Shown here: positions 30,676 to 44,040 of the stretch, piece after piece
Layout of the letters: each line of letters begins with the position of its first letter
Numbering within the stretch: position 1 is the first letter of the stretch
Source: Primula veris
Taxonomy: Eukaryota > Streptophyta > Magnoliopsida > Ericales > Primulaceae
DNA: 64,000 nt
Direction: 5' to 3'
Assembly (NCBI GenBank): GCA_963682055.1
Contig: OY821747.1
Location: forward strand, 28,332,126-28,396,125
Notes under the pieces: generated by a model
What the model saw: only the letters and a program-made list of their open reading frames with translations
The model's database searches: none
What the model was told of the DNA's origin: nothing
Position numbers and translations under genes: made by a program

Positions 30676-33600
30676 TTACGAAGCCTTCTGTGCTTTTTCA
30701 GCAAGGATATTATCAGGTAAGATGAGCTCAGGTGGTGTTTCTCTAACAACTCCAATCATGGAATCGTATTCCTCATCTTTACGTGCAAATTTCTTTCGAA
30801 GAACTTTCTCCATCTCAATTTCTTCGAAGCTTTTTCCATTTTCAGCCGCGTGTACCTGTGCTAAGTTTACGTAGTTGGTAGCTGACTCGGAGATGAAAGT
30901 TATTTCCTCTTCTGTGAGCTTTCTTAGAAACTTAGCTGGGTTACCTCCCCATACCTGTTTTCAAAAACAAATGCCCATCAACTTTTTCCTAAATATCTGG
31001 CCTTGTTTGCTTCCTAGATTAAAATTATTTTCTTCTCAGACTTGAGACGGAACTGGGACCAATATATCCCAAAACAAAGACTGATTAAACTATATTTCAG
31101 ATAAATACATCATCTGACTACCCAGAGTAATCATTTCTAATACAGCATACAAATTTAAAAAATGGGATCAAAAAATAAGATAAATAGTCACGCGTAATGC
31201 TCTAGCCCACAAACGAGCACCCTCTTTGAGTATGCAAGATAAACGCATAACTCTTACCGATTTAGCCTTAACGAAAGTAACTTGACGCAGTAATGAAATA
31301 TTTCTCTAGTTACTACCGTAACCTTTATGTATTTAGAATGAAACTACTCAATTACATAGATGGCCTACTTTCAAGAACAAATGCCAATCAAGTTTTCCAA
31401 AGTTCAGATTAATATATTCAAGTATATAAACTGCATCGTAAGTTTCCCATATTAGAATAGTTGCTTGAAACGGACTGGGACTTATAGTCCGGAAACAAAA
31501 ACTGGTAAGAGCGTTTAACCAAAAGTAGTAAAAACTAAACAGACATCCTTTTGCACAAGAGTTCTAGCGGTAATCAGGTCTAATTTTAGCATCATGCGTA
31601 CGGATTGTACTAAGATAACTATGAACGTGTAACAGCTTGAGCCTAGAGCTCAGACCCATCTCCGAGGCGAGTAAGTGAGACAAACAAATAATTCTTACTC
31701 CTATTTAGCCTTGATAGAAACAACTTGACTTGAATTTAATGAAACTCTAAACCTCCACTAATATATGCAAGCTTTCATCCTCTAGAAGGTAAAAATAAAA
31801 TAAAAAATATACATACCTCTCCACTTGGGATCTTAGTATTTTGTGTCACAAGGGCTCCGGCAGCAACCATGGCATGTTTTTCAACAACAGCTCCATCAAG
31901 CAAGGTCGCACCCATCCCAACAAAAGCCTCATCTTCGACTGTGCATGCATGTAATACCGCACTATGACCTGTAAAAACCAATAAGGAATTACAGTGCTAA
32001 ATTTTCAAAAGGAAAAGCATTGCAGAACTAGACAAGCTTTTTATTTTTTTTGTTATTAGAAAAGAACACCACTTGCCTACAGTCACATTGTCACCGATTA
32101 TGGTAGGCAGAACCCTCCTGGCTAGATTAGATTTGGCTACATGAACAACAGAATTGTCTTGTATATTTGTTCCAGAACCAATTTTTATGTTGTTCATATC
32201 ACCTGCAGACAGTAATAAACATCGTTATTTATTGAAATGCAAATAAGTTTTGGTATTATTTAGGAATTGCCAAAAAAATAATTATTGAGTAGGTGTTACG
32301 TTCTAATTATGAAACTCAAAGACTAGTTTGTTTCCCTACCAACAACAAAAACAAAACTGCTCCTGATTAACTAGATGACCCTTTTTTTTTTATTAACATC
32401 AAAAAAAAGAAAATGAAGACTCTCCTCTATCAACAGAATGTATGCAGGTACATACAGAAATACATACAATGACGAAAGGACCACAGTCACCACCTCTTCC
32501 CACTACCAAGCATATTGATTCAAAACCTATTTTTACACGCAATTTACTGAATTAGCTTGGAGGCAAGAATTCCATGTTATCTTAATTATACAGTAGAAAG
32601 AAATCGCTTCAACACCTCAAGAACAGAACAAATGCTAAGAATTGTGCCAACAGCAATGTAAAAATGACAATCCAACTACACCAACCATACATAGATGACG
32701 GGATCGGAATTGGTAATATAAATAGTACTGCCATTCAAATAATGGAGTAGCTTTTGACTCCAACATAGTCTGAAATAACAGTGGTGGATTTAGCAGCACG
32801 TTGAGCAGAAGAAACCAAAATGGTTGTACAAGCATTACTGCTCAATTGAGAAAGTAATACACTGCTATATTTTATGATATATAAACATGACTTAGAGTTC
32901 AAATTCACGTTAATTTTCGTAATAAGATTTTAGTATCAGAAACTACTGCACCCAAGGAACTGAAGAACCACATTAAGCTTCAGTCACCATTTGCTTCTTC
33001 ATTTATAATATTTTTTGTGAAAGTTTAAAAAAAGTGATTTATATAAATACAATAAAATAGGTCACGATTTGCTTACCTCGTAAAACACATCCATACCAGA
33101 TGGATGAACCCTTTCCAATCAGAACATCTCCAATAACAGAAGCACCAGGGGCAACAAATGCATCCTTATCAACCACAGGAGCCTTGTCGAATACGTTCAT
33201 CAATGTCCTGTGTCTAGACACTAAAGAAAAGAAAAGGCCAGAAAAGCATTAAAGGAGATGAAAGAACAGGTAAAAAAGAGTCAGATAATGTTTAATGACG
33301 AAATAGCTCATATGCACCAAACGAACACACATACCAAAAAGGCATAAAATTCCAAAATAAAGAGAAATGCTTAAAACTTGATTCCCCTTTCCATAAATTT
33401 ATCTACCAGCATTTTATTCTCATTTTCTTGTTTGGTAGCAGCTGTGTACTCTAGTTGTTTTGCCAGCTTAAAAGCTGCTCTTTTGATTTTCTTTCCTAAC
33501 AAACCAGAAGTTTCAGGCTGATGTTCAAACTTTTCATCAGCGTCAAATTAACAAGCTTATTTGCTCGGCCAAACAAGAGCTGTACACAAGGCTTTTACAA

Positions 33601-36600
33601 CCAAGAACGGTTTATGTGAGCGGAAATGCCGCCTGTTCGCTCATAAAGGGTTTAACCAGAAATTATCGTGAAAGTTAACAAAAAATATGCCATTAATCAT
33701 GCTTAAACTGAAGGGGTAGTATCCACTCAAATTATTGTGATAAAAGACATAACACTTCAAACAATATGACCTACCCCGAAATAATCGAGTGAAACTCTAG
33801 TCTCAAATTTTGATAAGCAGTTAAAATACCAATTGACAATTCACAAGGCACAATATATAAACCGAAACATTAAGTAGTTATTAGTTGCAAATTTAAAGCA
33901 AAAAAGAAAAAATCAAGCATTCTCAAGATTAAAAAAAAATGGCGCAACGTAGCTTAAACTAATAGACAACAGCAGAATAGAAAAAACTCCAGGCATACAA
34001 AACTGTAGCCAAATAACACTTTATTGTCCTGACCAGAAGATAAGTTTCATTTCCCTAATAAATCACACTCAACTATGAAGCCAAATAGAATGTTTAAAAT
34101 CAAGAAATATAGAGGTCGTTTGCCATAAAGTAGCTCATGATTGTTCAGAACAGAACATGAATCGCTTCTCACAATTTTTATTTTTTTCCGAATGTTTAGT
34201 ACTAAACCATAGAAACAAATAATCATTTGAATGGATCTGGCAAAAGAATCAGGTGTGAAAGAAGTGTCATAGTGCCCCACTTTATAGAAAAATCCTAATT
34301 GTCACCTAGTATTTAAGTCCAAATGATTAACTCAGGCTAGGGGAAACCAACTTAAGAAAATTTCCTAACTTAGGCCTGAAAGCTTGACCGATGAATGCAC
34401 GTATGCTATCCAACTTAAGAAATTAATCTCACTTAGGATTTAAAGCTCGACCAACAAATGTACGACTTAAAAGTAAAAAAAGAAAGAGAGAAAAAAACAG
34501 CAGCCGAATAAAACCTTATTGCTCTCATCAGGAAGATAAGGTTTTGTCATCTCCCAAATCACATACACCCAGAGAAGGAACTAAGTGGTGACACAAAACA
34601 GCGCCCCAAACTTTCGAGAAATTCTATCAAAAAACATGTAATTAGTCTAAAGGTTCCACTTCTAGCGTCAGCCTCTAAAGAAAAACACAATCAGAATGTT
34701 CCAATTACAGCATTCTAGAAAAGGATAATATTACATACTATATGCACTTCAGCAACTCCCCTGAGAAAATAACAGACTCTTAACCCAAAATATTTAAAAA
34801 TGGACCGATTTTGCACAGCTATGTGAGTATAAGTACATAAACCCTAGCATTTCTTAAATCATGAATTTGAATTAAAACATACATTTCCTTAACATGAAAA
34901 GTGGCGGAACCCTAAATATTTGTACATGGACCGATTTTGCGCAACTATGTGAGTATCAGTACATAAACCCTGGCATTTTCTAGGTCATGGATTTGAATCG
35001 GAACACACATTTCCTTAACATGAATATGGCGGAATCCGGATTCATTTATGAGAGGGGCGGAACTTCATCAAAAGTCTTGTTTATTTATATCATACAGGAG
35101 GTTAAAAGTATACAAACGAATATTTTCCGGCAAAATAAATGGTATAAATATTCAAATTTCTCTTGATATACGAGGGCTACTTAGGAGTAGGCTAAACTTA
35201 GACTAGCTCACCCCAATGGCAGAGCCAGGATCTCTATAATATATATACAAGGTAATAAATTCACACAATTCTTTTTGTTATCATACATGTGAAAAGGTAA
35301 AATCTTTGAATGTATACATATATAGTAAAACACCGGGGTTTTCTCTCAATATGGGGGTGTAGTAGTCAGGGACAGAATCAGAAAGCTCAAACCGAGGCGA
35401 TGATAGTCTACACATGAGCTGAAACACAAATATTTACAGATTTAATTAAAAAAAAATTGCCTTCTCCTCAAATTCTATAAAATTCAATAAAAACTTTATC
35501 AAATGTTAATCAACCCCTTCATACTTGGTTTCATGGTATAGTATTCAAAGATTTTAATCAAAATACATAGAAAGAAATTATCTTTTTCATCAGGTTCTAT
35601 AAAATTTGATAGAAACTTTATCAAATATTAATCAACCCCTTCATTTCTCATATGACGGTATCAGGAGCTGAAACGCTAATTTTCAAACATTTTAATCAAA
35701 ATACATAGAAAAACAATATCTTTTCGTCAAGTTTAATAAAATTTTATCAATTTTCAATCAACTCATAGGTTAAAAGAAAACTCCCTTTTCTAAATAAAAG
35801 TATACTATACTCCATGTGGATTTAACCTTGTGGCATAATAAGTAAATAACAAGAAAAAGATCCACATATAATTCAAACACTGATCCTAAGTCTGGTCACT
35901 GAGTCATAAAAAGATAATAATTAGAGTAAATATGTAAACATATACATACATACATAAATACATAAAAATCGATACATAATATAGATATAGATATGAATTT
36001 TAGCTTCTGATATAATAACAAGTAAAGGTGCACATAGAATTCTAACACCGATCCTAAGTTTCTTTACTGAGTCATAAAAAAAAAATGGATAATTGGATAC
36101 ATACATACATATGTATACAAACATTGTTCATGGAAGAGGTAATGGTATATGTAAAATAAAATTAATCAAAAAACCTACTTTTCTAAATAAAATTAAACTC
36201 CATATAAATATTAGCTTATAAACAACAAGAAAAAAGTCCACATAGAACTCTAACACTGAGTCAAAAATAGATATACAGATCATTGGAGTAAAGATGCAAA
36301 TAGATATATATATACATACATACATAGATATAGATATATATAGAGAGAAACAAACGTTGTTCATGAAAAAGGTAGTTTCCCTGAAGGCGGCAGCCGAGGC
36401 GATCGACGGCCTGTCTGGACTCTCGGATCCATTTTCCAACCGTGTATATTACTCTTCCCAATGCCCCCATTACACTCAGATATATATATATATATATATG
36501 TATCTAATATATATATATATATTTGGGGCAAAATGAGAAGGGATGGTAAACACAGCTACAGTAATAAAACCACTGGTAAAAATAGTATTAAGGGTCCGTT

Positions 36601-37053
36601 TGGTAACATATTTTTTGGTCAAAAAACTAATTTAAAAATCCATTGAAAATGTGGATTTTAAATTTTTTGGATATTTGAAGCGTAAAAATCTGGTTTTTAG
36701 AAGTTAAATAACCTGACTATCCAAACACCTCAGAGATAATGAAAATCAAAATATAAAAAACTGTATAGTCAAAGGTACCAATAAATCATTTAGGTTATGT
36801 TATAATTATAATAACAAAAGAAAAGCTCTGAAATAGAATTCTAAAACTGATCCCAAGTTTCGCCACTGAGTCATATATGTCAATAGATGATACATTCACA
36901 CATACATAGATATAGATATAGAGAGAGAAATAACAAACGTTGTTCATGGAAGAGGTAGTTTCCCTGAAGGCGGCAGCCGAGGCGATCGACGGCTTGTCCA
37001 GTCTCTCGGATCCATTTTCCCACTGTGTAAATTACTCTTCCCAACGTCCCCAT
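30676..37053 (-). CDS. GAMMACA: Gamma-type carbonic anhydrase of mitochondrial complex I, five exons
   Basis: Exons 37053-36939, 33220-33077, 32202-32077, 31968-31817 and 30954-30676 give 271 residues, the usual length of plant gamma-CA1/2. Plant gamma-CAs form a matrix-facing trimer on complex I and are needed for its assembly. The left-handed beta-helix repeat is plain (VIGDVLIGKGSSIWYGCVLR, GSGTNIQDNSVVHV, TIIGDNVTVG). The three zinc-ligand histidines are present at 107, 130 and 135 (VVHVA, GHSAVLH), as expected for the CA1/CA2 branch rather than the CA-like branch. The N-terminus begins MGTLGR. Intron 1 is about 3.7 kb and contains a duplicate first exon. The intron after exon 3 starts with GC. 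No frame damage is seen. Confidence 0.95.
34785..35040. repeat. Two-copy tandem repeat in gamma-CA intron 1
   Basis: A unit of about 125 bp is present twice (about 34788-34912 and 34913-35040). It contains ATGGACCGATTTTGCGCAAC, TGTGAGTATCAGTACATAAA and ACATTTCCTTAACATGAA, with scattered substitutions. Confidence 0.75.
35430..35785. repeat. Three-copy tandem repeat in gamma-CA intron 1
   Basis: A unit of about 130-150 bp with AACTTTATCAAATGTTAATC, AACCCCTTCAT and TTTTAATCAAAATACATAGA occurs three times (about 35440, 35575 and 35710 onward). The last copy is shortened. It is a non-coding repeat. Confidence 0.7.
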
Positions 37054-37235
37054 TTACACACTCAGATATTATATATATATGTATGTATCTATACGTGTGT
37101 CTATATGTATATGTATATGTATGGAAAGAGAGAGAGAGAGAGAGTGGTAAGTATTAAAGGGATTTTGGGGAAAAATGAGAAACACACAGCTACAGTAATA
37201 AAAACCACTGTTGGTAAAAATTACAGTCTCTTTAT
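35815..37235. repeat. Multiplied block around gamma-CA exon 1
   Basis: The two exon-1 copies sit in longer similar blocks (about 36205-36600 and 36800-37235). These share an upstream CACTGAGTCA, GATATA/TACATA runs, CAAACGTTGTTCATG and a downstream CACAGCTACAGTAATAAAA. A third, decayed copy (about 36005-36160) keeps only CATTGTTCATGGAAGAGGTA, corresponding to the 3' end of the exon. A fourth (about 35815-35990) keeps only the AACACTGATCCTAAGTCTGG and CACTGAGTCATAAAA part. Repeated local duplication of the promoter and exon-1 region is the simplest reading. Confidence 0.75.
36356..36470 (-). other. Duplicate (alternative) first exon of the gamma-CA gene
   Basis: This 115-bp stretch encodes the same 38 residues as the first exon at 37053-36939 except for three changes (MGALGR for MGTLGR, and RESRQ for RETGQ). 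It keeps its ATG, its open frame and the donor C|GTTTGT in the same phase, so it could splice to the common second exon at 33220. The family consensus favours RETG, so the outer copy is taken as the principal exon. It may be an alternative start or a silent relic. Confidence 0.85.
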
Positions 37236-38437
37236 TATTTCAGGGTGTTTCATAATATAATACCATACACGGACACGAGTTCTGATACGGATACGTTTTG
37301 ACGGTAAAAATTTAAATTTAAGACACGTTAAAACAGTAAAATTTTGAAATTTAGGATACGGTTCGGCAAGGATACGACATTTAATAGAGTACATAATTAT
37401 ATTTTGGCATGTACGGGTATCACATCGTTTAGTCTATGTAGCACGACGACAAGAACACGGTAAAACGATAAATTTTTATATGTATGGGTTGTTATACATT
37501 TTGTTTATAAAATCCAGAACAATTACAAATGTTTTAATTGCAACTCTGATGAATCTTTCTAAAGCAAGAAAATTAAGTTGGGAGTATAAAAGTGATTTGT
37601 TTCAAGTGACAGCTATGACCAAGTGACCAGACTAATTGATCGGGCTTATATTTGATAGGAATGTAGTACATTACTTTTTTTGAATGATTTAATGGTAAAT
37701 AATGAACCCATAATTATATGAACCACTAGTTTGCGAACTAAATTTTCAAAAACGATTTACAGGAAGAAAAAAAACTCGAATTGAGGTTTTACAAGTTCTT
37801 GTAGGTGGTCAATCAACTGTCCTCTACATAATTTTCAACATCAATTGTTCGTAGTTTCGTACAAAGGGTTGAAAATAATGTACTCCGTACGTGCTCCTGA
37901 AACGAGGAACTTTAATATTTGAAAATTTAGGCTTAAAATACAAATTCTAGTAACAAAAAACTTATTTATAAAAGGTTGTAACATTGAACTGTTTAGTTTC
38001 TTTACTAAACTTTACAACGGCAAATGTTTCACTGATTCACCACACAATTTCGACTTTCACATTCAAAATGGCACTTTCACAATGTTGACAATTATGGGCA
38101 ACCAATAAAAACACCTCAATAAATTAGACAGGTCAGATGCGACCACGACCAAACAAACAACCCTTGGAAAATAATTGAAACCCCAAAAATTTGGTTCAAT
38201 AGGTCGTCAAAAGGACAAAAGGCCTGTAAACAAGATTCTCTTTAACGAAGTAACACAGTTCAGTTAAATTTCCTCAACAAAAACATTTCATTTGTTAGAG
38301 ATGGAGACAAGGCAAGTCAGTAACATATTCAATAAAATTCAATTTATATTGAAGGAGTTTTATTTCACTGCGATCAGTTTGAACTTTGAAGAATCTGTTT
38401 CTGTTATCCGACAACCGAAACAAAAGAAAGTCAATCT
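37054..38437. other. Intergenic region, gamma-CA promoter side
   Basis: This lies upstream of the gamma-CA start and downstream of the PHD/GNAT gene. A (GA)n run occurs at about 37126-37144 and (TATATG)-like runs before it. From about 37265 a repeated GATACGG / ACACGG theme appears (CACGGACACGAGTTCTGATA), typical of a decayed repeat. No gene is evident. Confidence 0.5.
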
Positions 38438-41400
38438 TCAAGATCCCACTATAGTCTTTTGAAGCATCGGCGTCCCCTCAAAGACTACCACCTGATAATC
38501 CTTTTGGTAATTCTCCAGCTGCATCAATATAAAAAGTCACTTAATTCTTTTTCTTCTAAGGAATGTTTAGATCATCAAATAATAAGAAAATGGCACAAAC
38601 CTCCTCCTTCGAAATATTGCTAAATTCAAATTCCTCTTTTTCAGTCCAAGAGTTCACCCCATCTGCAGCCGACAACACAAGCTTCTTCACCTGAAGAGAT
38701 TGAAGCAGCAATTCTAGACAACTGAGGAGCACTTCGGAATAATCCTGCAGAATACGATTTTCAGCATGAAAAATCTTATAACAGTAAATAATTTCCGAAT
38801 ATACGCTTGAGGTGAAAAAATTATTTGCCCCCTAGATATCCAAAACATGAGAAACAACTATCCACATAATCTGAGGTCCCAACTATCCGTAGCAAGATCA
38901 ATTTTCTAGATATTCTGTTAGAAGTATGTAGTCTAAGCTGTAATATAAAAACTCATAGCATTCCAATGTATGCAACTATGCAAGCAGTGCATGCAAGCTT
39001 CAGATTTCAGAACAAAACATAATAACCCTTTTCAAAAAAAAATTGATTTGGATAATCGAGATTTTGATTATTGGATGGGACAGCTTAAAAGAAGAGAAGA
39101 ATTAAAATTACTTTTGCCAAAAAGAAGCTCCGCCATTCCCTCCCCGGAAACTATGCAATCATTACTTGCATGCTTCGAGAACAAAACATAATAGCCCATT
39201 TTATTGGATGGGACATTTTTAAAGAAGAGAAAAATTAAAATATTTCTGATATGTTCTTATATGGGAAAAGATGAATGGGAAATAACAGCTGTTTTTGTTT
39301 TTCGCTTTCAGTGCTATCTGCAATTAAAGGCAGCTTCGCCATTCCCTTCCCAAAAATTATGCAATTAGTACTTGCATCCTTCAAGAACAAAACATAATAA
39401 CCCTTTTTAGGAAGAAACTGATTCGGATTATCCATATTTGATTATTGGATGTGACAAATTAAAATTACTTCTGTCATGTTCTTATATGGAAAAGAAAGAC
39501 GTAAAATCTCACCTGTTCTTGGTGTTTGTCTGCAATCAAAGGAATCTCCGCCATCCCCACCCCAAAAACTCGAATAATACCGGCAGACACTATTTTAGAG
39601 CTATATAACGAAACAAACTTATGAGTTAAAAGAGAAAACTGAAAACAAAGGATTTCTAAAAATTAATGAAAACTACTTACTTGACTTTGAGAACTGCACA
39701 ATACATTCCTTTAAAATCCTGATCTCCCACTTCTCTTCTACAGAAACATATAAACAACATTAGAAAAAAATTCCATCCAACAAATTTCATTCTCATATAC
39801 AGGAACACGCAAATAAAATAAAAATGGAAATTTAAAGCTTACCCAAACACCATGTGAGAGATGAATTCACCAAGACCCGAGTTTAAATCCTCCACTAGAT
39901 TAAACCGATCCTAGCCAAGTAAAAAAATATAATAGCTCAGAGATGCGAGAAATTTATGAAAGAAAAAGGGAATACAAGCAGTACATAAGTCTCGATGGTC
40001 ACAGAAATTAAAGCAAGAAAAATTGTTCCAAAGGATTAACAAAATATCGTTTAATTGACTGAAGAATAAAATGTTCCCCTAAAATCAGAAGTTTCTGGAT
40101 ACCAGAAAAAATTCTACAATTTCTTCTCTAGATCTAATAAAAAATATACTGAGTTTTGCTGGAATAGGCAAAGAGGCTAAGTGAAAATAAGTTGTGAAAA
40201 TTTAAGCTGTAGAACTACCAATCTCTTTGGCCATTAAGTCGGGTGTTTATCAAGAGGTGATTTCATTTTTACCTTTTTACTTTATTTATCTTCTCCTTCC
40301 AGTTATTTGGTCAAAATGGAATTTCCCATCACATTTTTTCTTCCAAATTTAACGCCTCTTATACTGTGGTTTATAGTAGTCAAACACTACAGTATGGGTC
40401 CCTTCAACAAGATACACTTAACTCTAAAATAACATATCCACATCATGGAATAATAAGCTCTAAAACGGAGACAGAAAAAGAAATGCTCACATGGAAGATG
40501 GACTCAGCTTTCGACAGCATTGACTCTTCATTAGCTTTATGGGCACTCCTTCTCCCACTAAGAAGCCTCCATGAGATACGACCTTTTGATTTTATAGTTT
40601 TGGAAAGAAATGGAGGCAAAAAATTATCTCCCAACCGGTTCTCCAAAGCTGAATGGATCCTACTACAATCTTCGCAACAGAACCACTCCCCTTCAGGTAA
40701 TTCCTGATACAAATGTGAAGATAATTTATTTTTCAGATGCACCACCAAAACAAAAGGCTACAGCAAAGAAAAAAATCCATATTATCATGTAACCTTTAAA
40801 TCAGCCATGCCATGCTCCTTCAAGCAACTAACATGATACTCCTTCTCACACTACATAAAAAGCAAGGCACCCTCATTATTAAAGAGGTTAAATACAAAGA
40901 CGCATTAAAAGTCAAGGCTCGTGTACTAACAGAATCACAGAGTAAAGATAATGTACCTGGTCACAAAATATGATGGTTCGAGAGCCAAACTCGGAAGTGC
41001 TGAAATCATGACCTCTGAATGCAACATCAAAGTACAAAAAACAAACATCAAACCTAATTAGCAGGAAAGGGCCAATGAAAAGACAATTGGAATAGGAATG
41101 TGACACAACCTGCACAAGGCACATTGAGTACTTGTCTCTTTGCACGAACTGCACAGCATTTCCTCGCCACTGATTGAGCCTACAAACCATAAAAACACAA
41201 GTTGTAAATTTCTCTAGGAGCGAGTAATTCCAAATAAGAAACCCTATAAATAATTCTATCTGCAATATTGACATAAAATAGGCAGCAAATTTCCAATATT
41301 TAACATCAAGAAAAGGGAAATAACTTACTTGTGCAGATGGGGCAGAAGACATTTTGTTCTGCGGATGAAGACGTACAACCAATCATACCTTGTATAATTG

Positions 41401-43996
41401 ATTCCAGAGCTTCCAAAGTTGCATTTGTGCAAGCATTCAACACGGCACGTAAATTATTTCCATTTTCCAGGTAAATATAATCCGCCGGACGTTTGTTTCT
41501 ACTGTGAGCGTGCTTCTCAAACTCATTAGGTGAAATAACCTACTTTTACGAAAAACAATGCGCAGTTAATCAACATATCAGTGAATTGGTGAAGTAACAC
41601 AGTTGACTAGCTTGCATGACTTACTTTAGTTCCATGACAGTCTGGACAAGAACAAGCGATCCCACTGCCACAGACTATTCCTTTTAGACCAGATTTTCCT
41701 TTTGTCTGATTAATGAAAGGTATGGAGAAAAGGAAATCATTAGTATTTCCAAACACCTAGATTAGTAAGTTCAAAAAATACAGAGTTACTTGTTAGCTAG
41801 CTATTTTATAAATATTAGATTATTTCTTTACACGGTATAAGTTCGACCATAGTTTATTGTTGTAATATTGTTATATTGGAGTATTGGACCATATAATCCT
41901 CTCTGTACTTCTCTTGTAACTCTAGTTTTCACTTCAGAAATTTATCTCTTCTTCTCTTTAGTTTACTTATTTAATATATAATGGTACAAGGTCTTGTTTG
42001 GTTTTCTTATCAAATCCAACTCCTTGAAGTAGGAAGGAGTTTATTGTTAATTGTGCCTGCACTTTTGTTGCCTGTTCTTTTCATTAACGGAATGCGTGAT
42101 TACACTCCTTCTTTTATCTATTTTCCAAAAGTGCGCTTAAGAATTTAAATTTATGTCTTCAGAAATATTTGAGATGAAGGGTAATAAATACAAAACTCTT
42201 ACAAGTACTACAGATAATGCTGCAACCTGCAAACTTGAGAGGGAGGAGATACTAAAAGTGCATGCATATTTTCAGTCTCTCTACGTAGTTCATACTGTAA
42301 ATCTTACCTTCAAAAATTCCCAATGAATTTGAGTGGTTAAACTTAAGACAACATAAAGAAGGAAAAAACATATCAAGGCAACTTTTTCACCACTGCTTAG
42401 CAATGCATAGTTTTAGAATCCATTCTATTTGGAATTGTTAAAAGTTCAAAAACTTGATTTACTTTGCATTAAATTTTATTCAAGCAAGTAGTTGATTGTA
42501 GAGAAACTCTGGAACTTAGGTTACCCTTGAGGCATTTAAAGATCAGGCTAAATTTGGAAATAAATTTGTTAGAAAGGTGAGAGAGCCTTGGTTGACGATG
42601 CCGTTATTAGTGATGAACTTTGGCATTGAAGTGGAAAATATCAGGACCATTACTAAACCTAATTATTTGTTGATAAAGTTTAGTAATCATGGTGGTCCTA
42701 GGTTGGTGAAATATATGAAAGATGGATAACAAATTAGGTGAAATTAAAGTTTTACGATAATGCGGTCAACTATAACAATATGAATTCCCCTATTTTGAAA
42801 AGGTGGGAAATTATGCTTCTATGATTGGTTTTACACTCTCTACAATATTTTATGATCAAGTATCTAATTTGCCCAGCTCCAACAGGGACAAAAAGAAATA
42901 CCCAAAATGAAGACATAGCGGTGGTAAAAGGAGTAATGGATGTTTTTCATAGTAGATAGAGTCTTTGAAAGTGATGAGAAGCCAAAAAATTTAAGAGAAC
43001 AATTTGCGCATTGACACGTAAGCAACGGTAAGGTTTCTTTTGGATAGCTGCAGCCATACAGATACCGTAAAAATGGACATTTGATTGGTAGGCAACTTAT
43101 AGTTCAGAAACTCCTGTTTTAACAGGAGTTGCAAACAAGTATTGTCGCAAACTATTACAAGCGCATATTCCTCTACTCATCTTTTGTCTCGCTTTACCAA
43201 AGATTATAAAGATGGACCGTACAAAATATGGAACATCAAACCCGAAGACTTATATGTTGTTGATTCTACATTAGATTGGGAGACCTAGGTCGGATTCACT
43301 CAAAGGTGAGTGTATGGACCATTTGCAAAGGTAGGGCAGGGGGAATCGAAAAACCAACATCAGTTAATTTAAATGGTTTACAACTTCTAGAACCAATCAT
43401 GATCCTTAAAAGATTACACAAGCTTCTCATGGAAGCAGCCGTGGATCTCCAGTTTTACAACAAAAGGGGAATGGAAAAGAGTTGAATATTAGAACTTACT
43501 TCTTTTCTCCCCATTTAGTGTTTAATGCCTAGACTATGTTGTGTTGGAATTATAATGTTTGATAACTTTTTGTTTCCTTTAGATGTGTGTCTTATTATGT
43601 GTCTTTTTCTTTCTCTAAGTTTAGTGTTGTGAATGAAATTCCTATAATTGATAAACAATAGCTCTGTTAATTTTTAAAATTGACATATACCTGTATTGTT
43701 TCTTTCAAAACAACTATAGAAGTGAAGAAGGTCAACTCAAACCCCTTCTCTGAATACCACAAAAAGCTTGTGTACTGCATCCTAAAAGCCTGCCTATTTC
43801 GATAAAAGTAGTGTACTGCGACCCACAAGAATTTGGCAAATAAAAATATTTTTGGCTAAAATAATTTAAACTTGAGAAATTTGATGACGCAAAATCGATA
43901 AGATGTTTAAATAATTTGGTGGAGTAACATTTTTTGTAAACCGTGCCTATTAAAAATGGGTGAGGCTAACCAATTAAAACCCTACATTAAAAAATA

Positions 43997-44040
<44 letters not shown>

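Noticed and set aside
30271..30874. Two overlapping plus-strand frames of 149 and 174 codons
   Set aside because: They lie partly antisense to the gamma-CA last exon and in its 3' region; the composition is not protein-like and no domain is visible.
43276..43485. Plus-strand 69-codon frame inside the 2.4 kb intron
   Set aside because: It has no known family, no supporting exons and an orientation opposite to the host gene.
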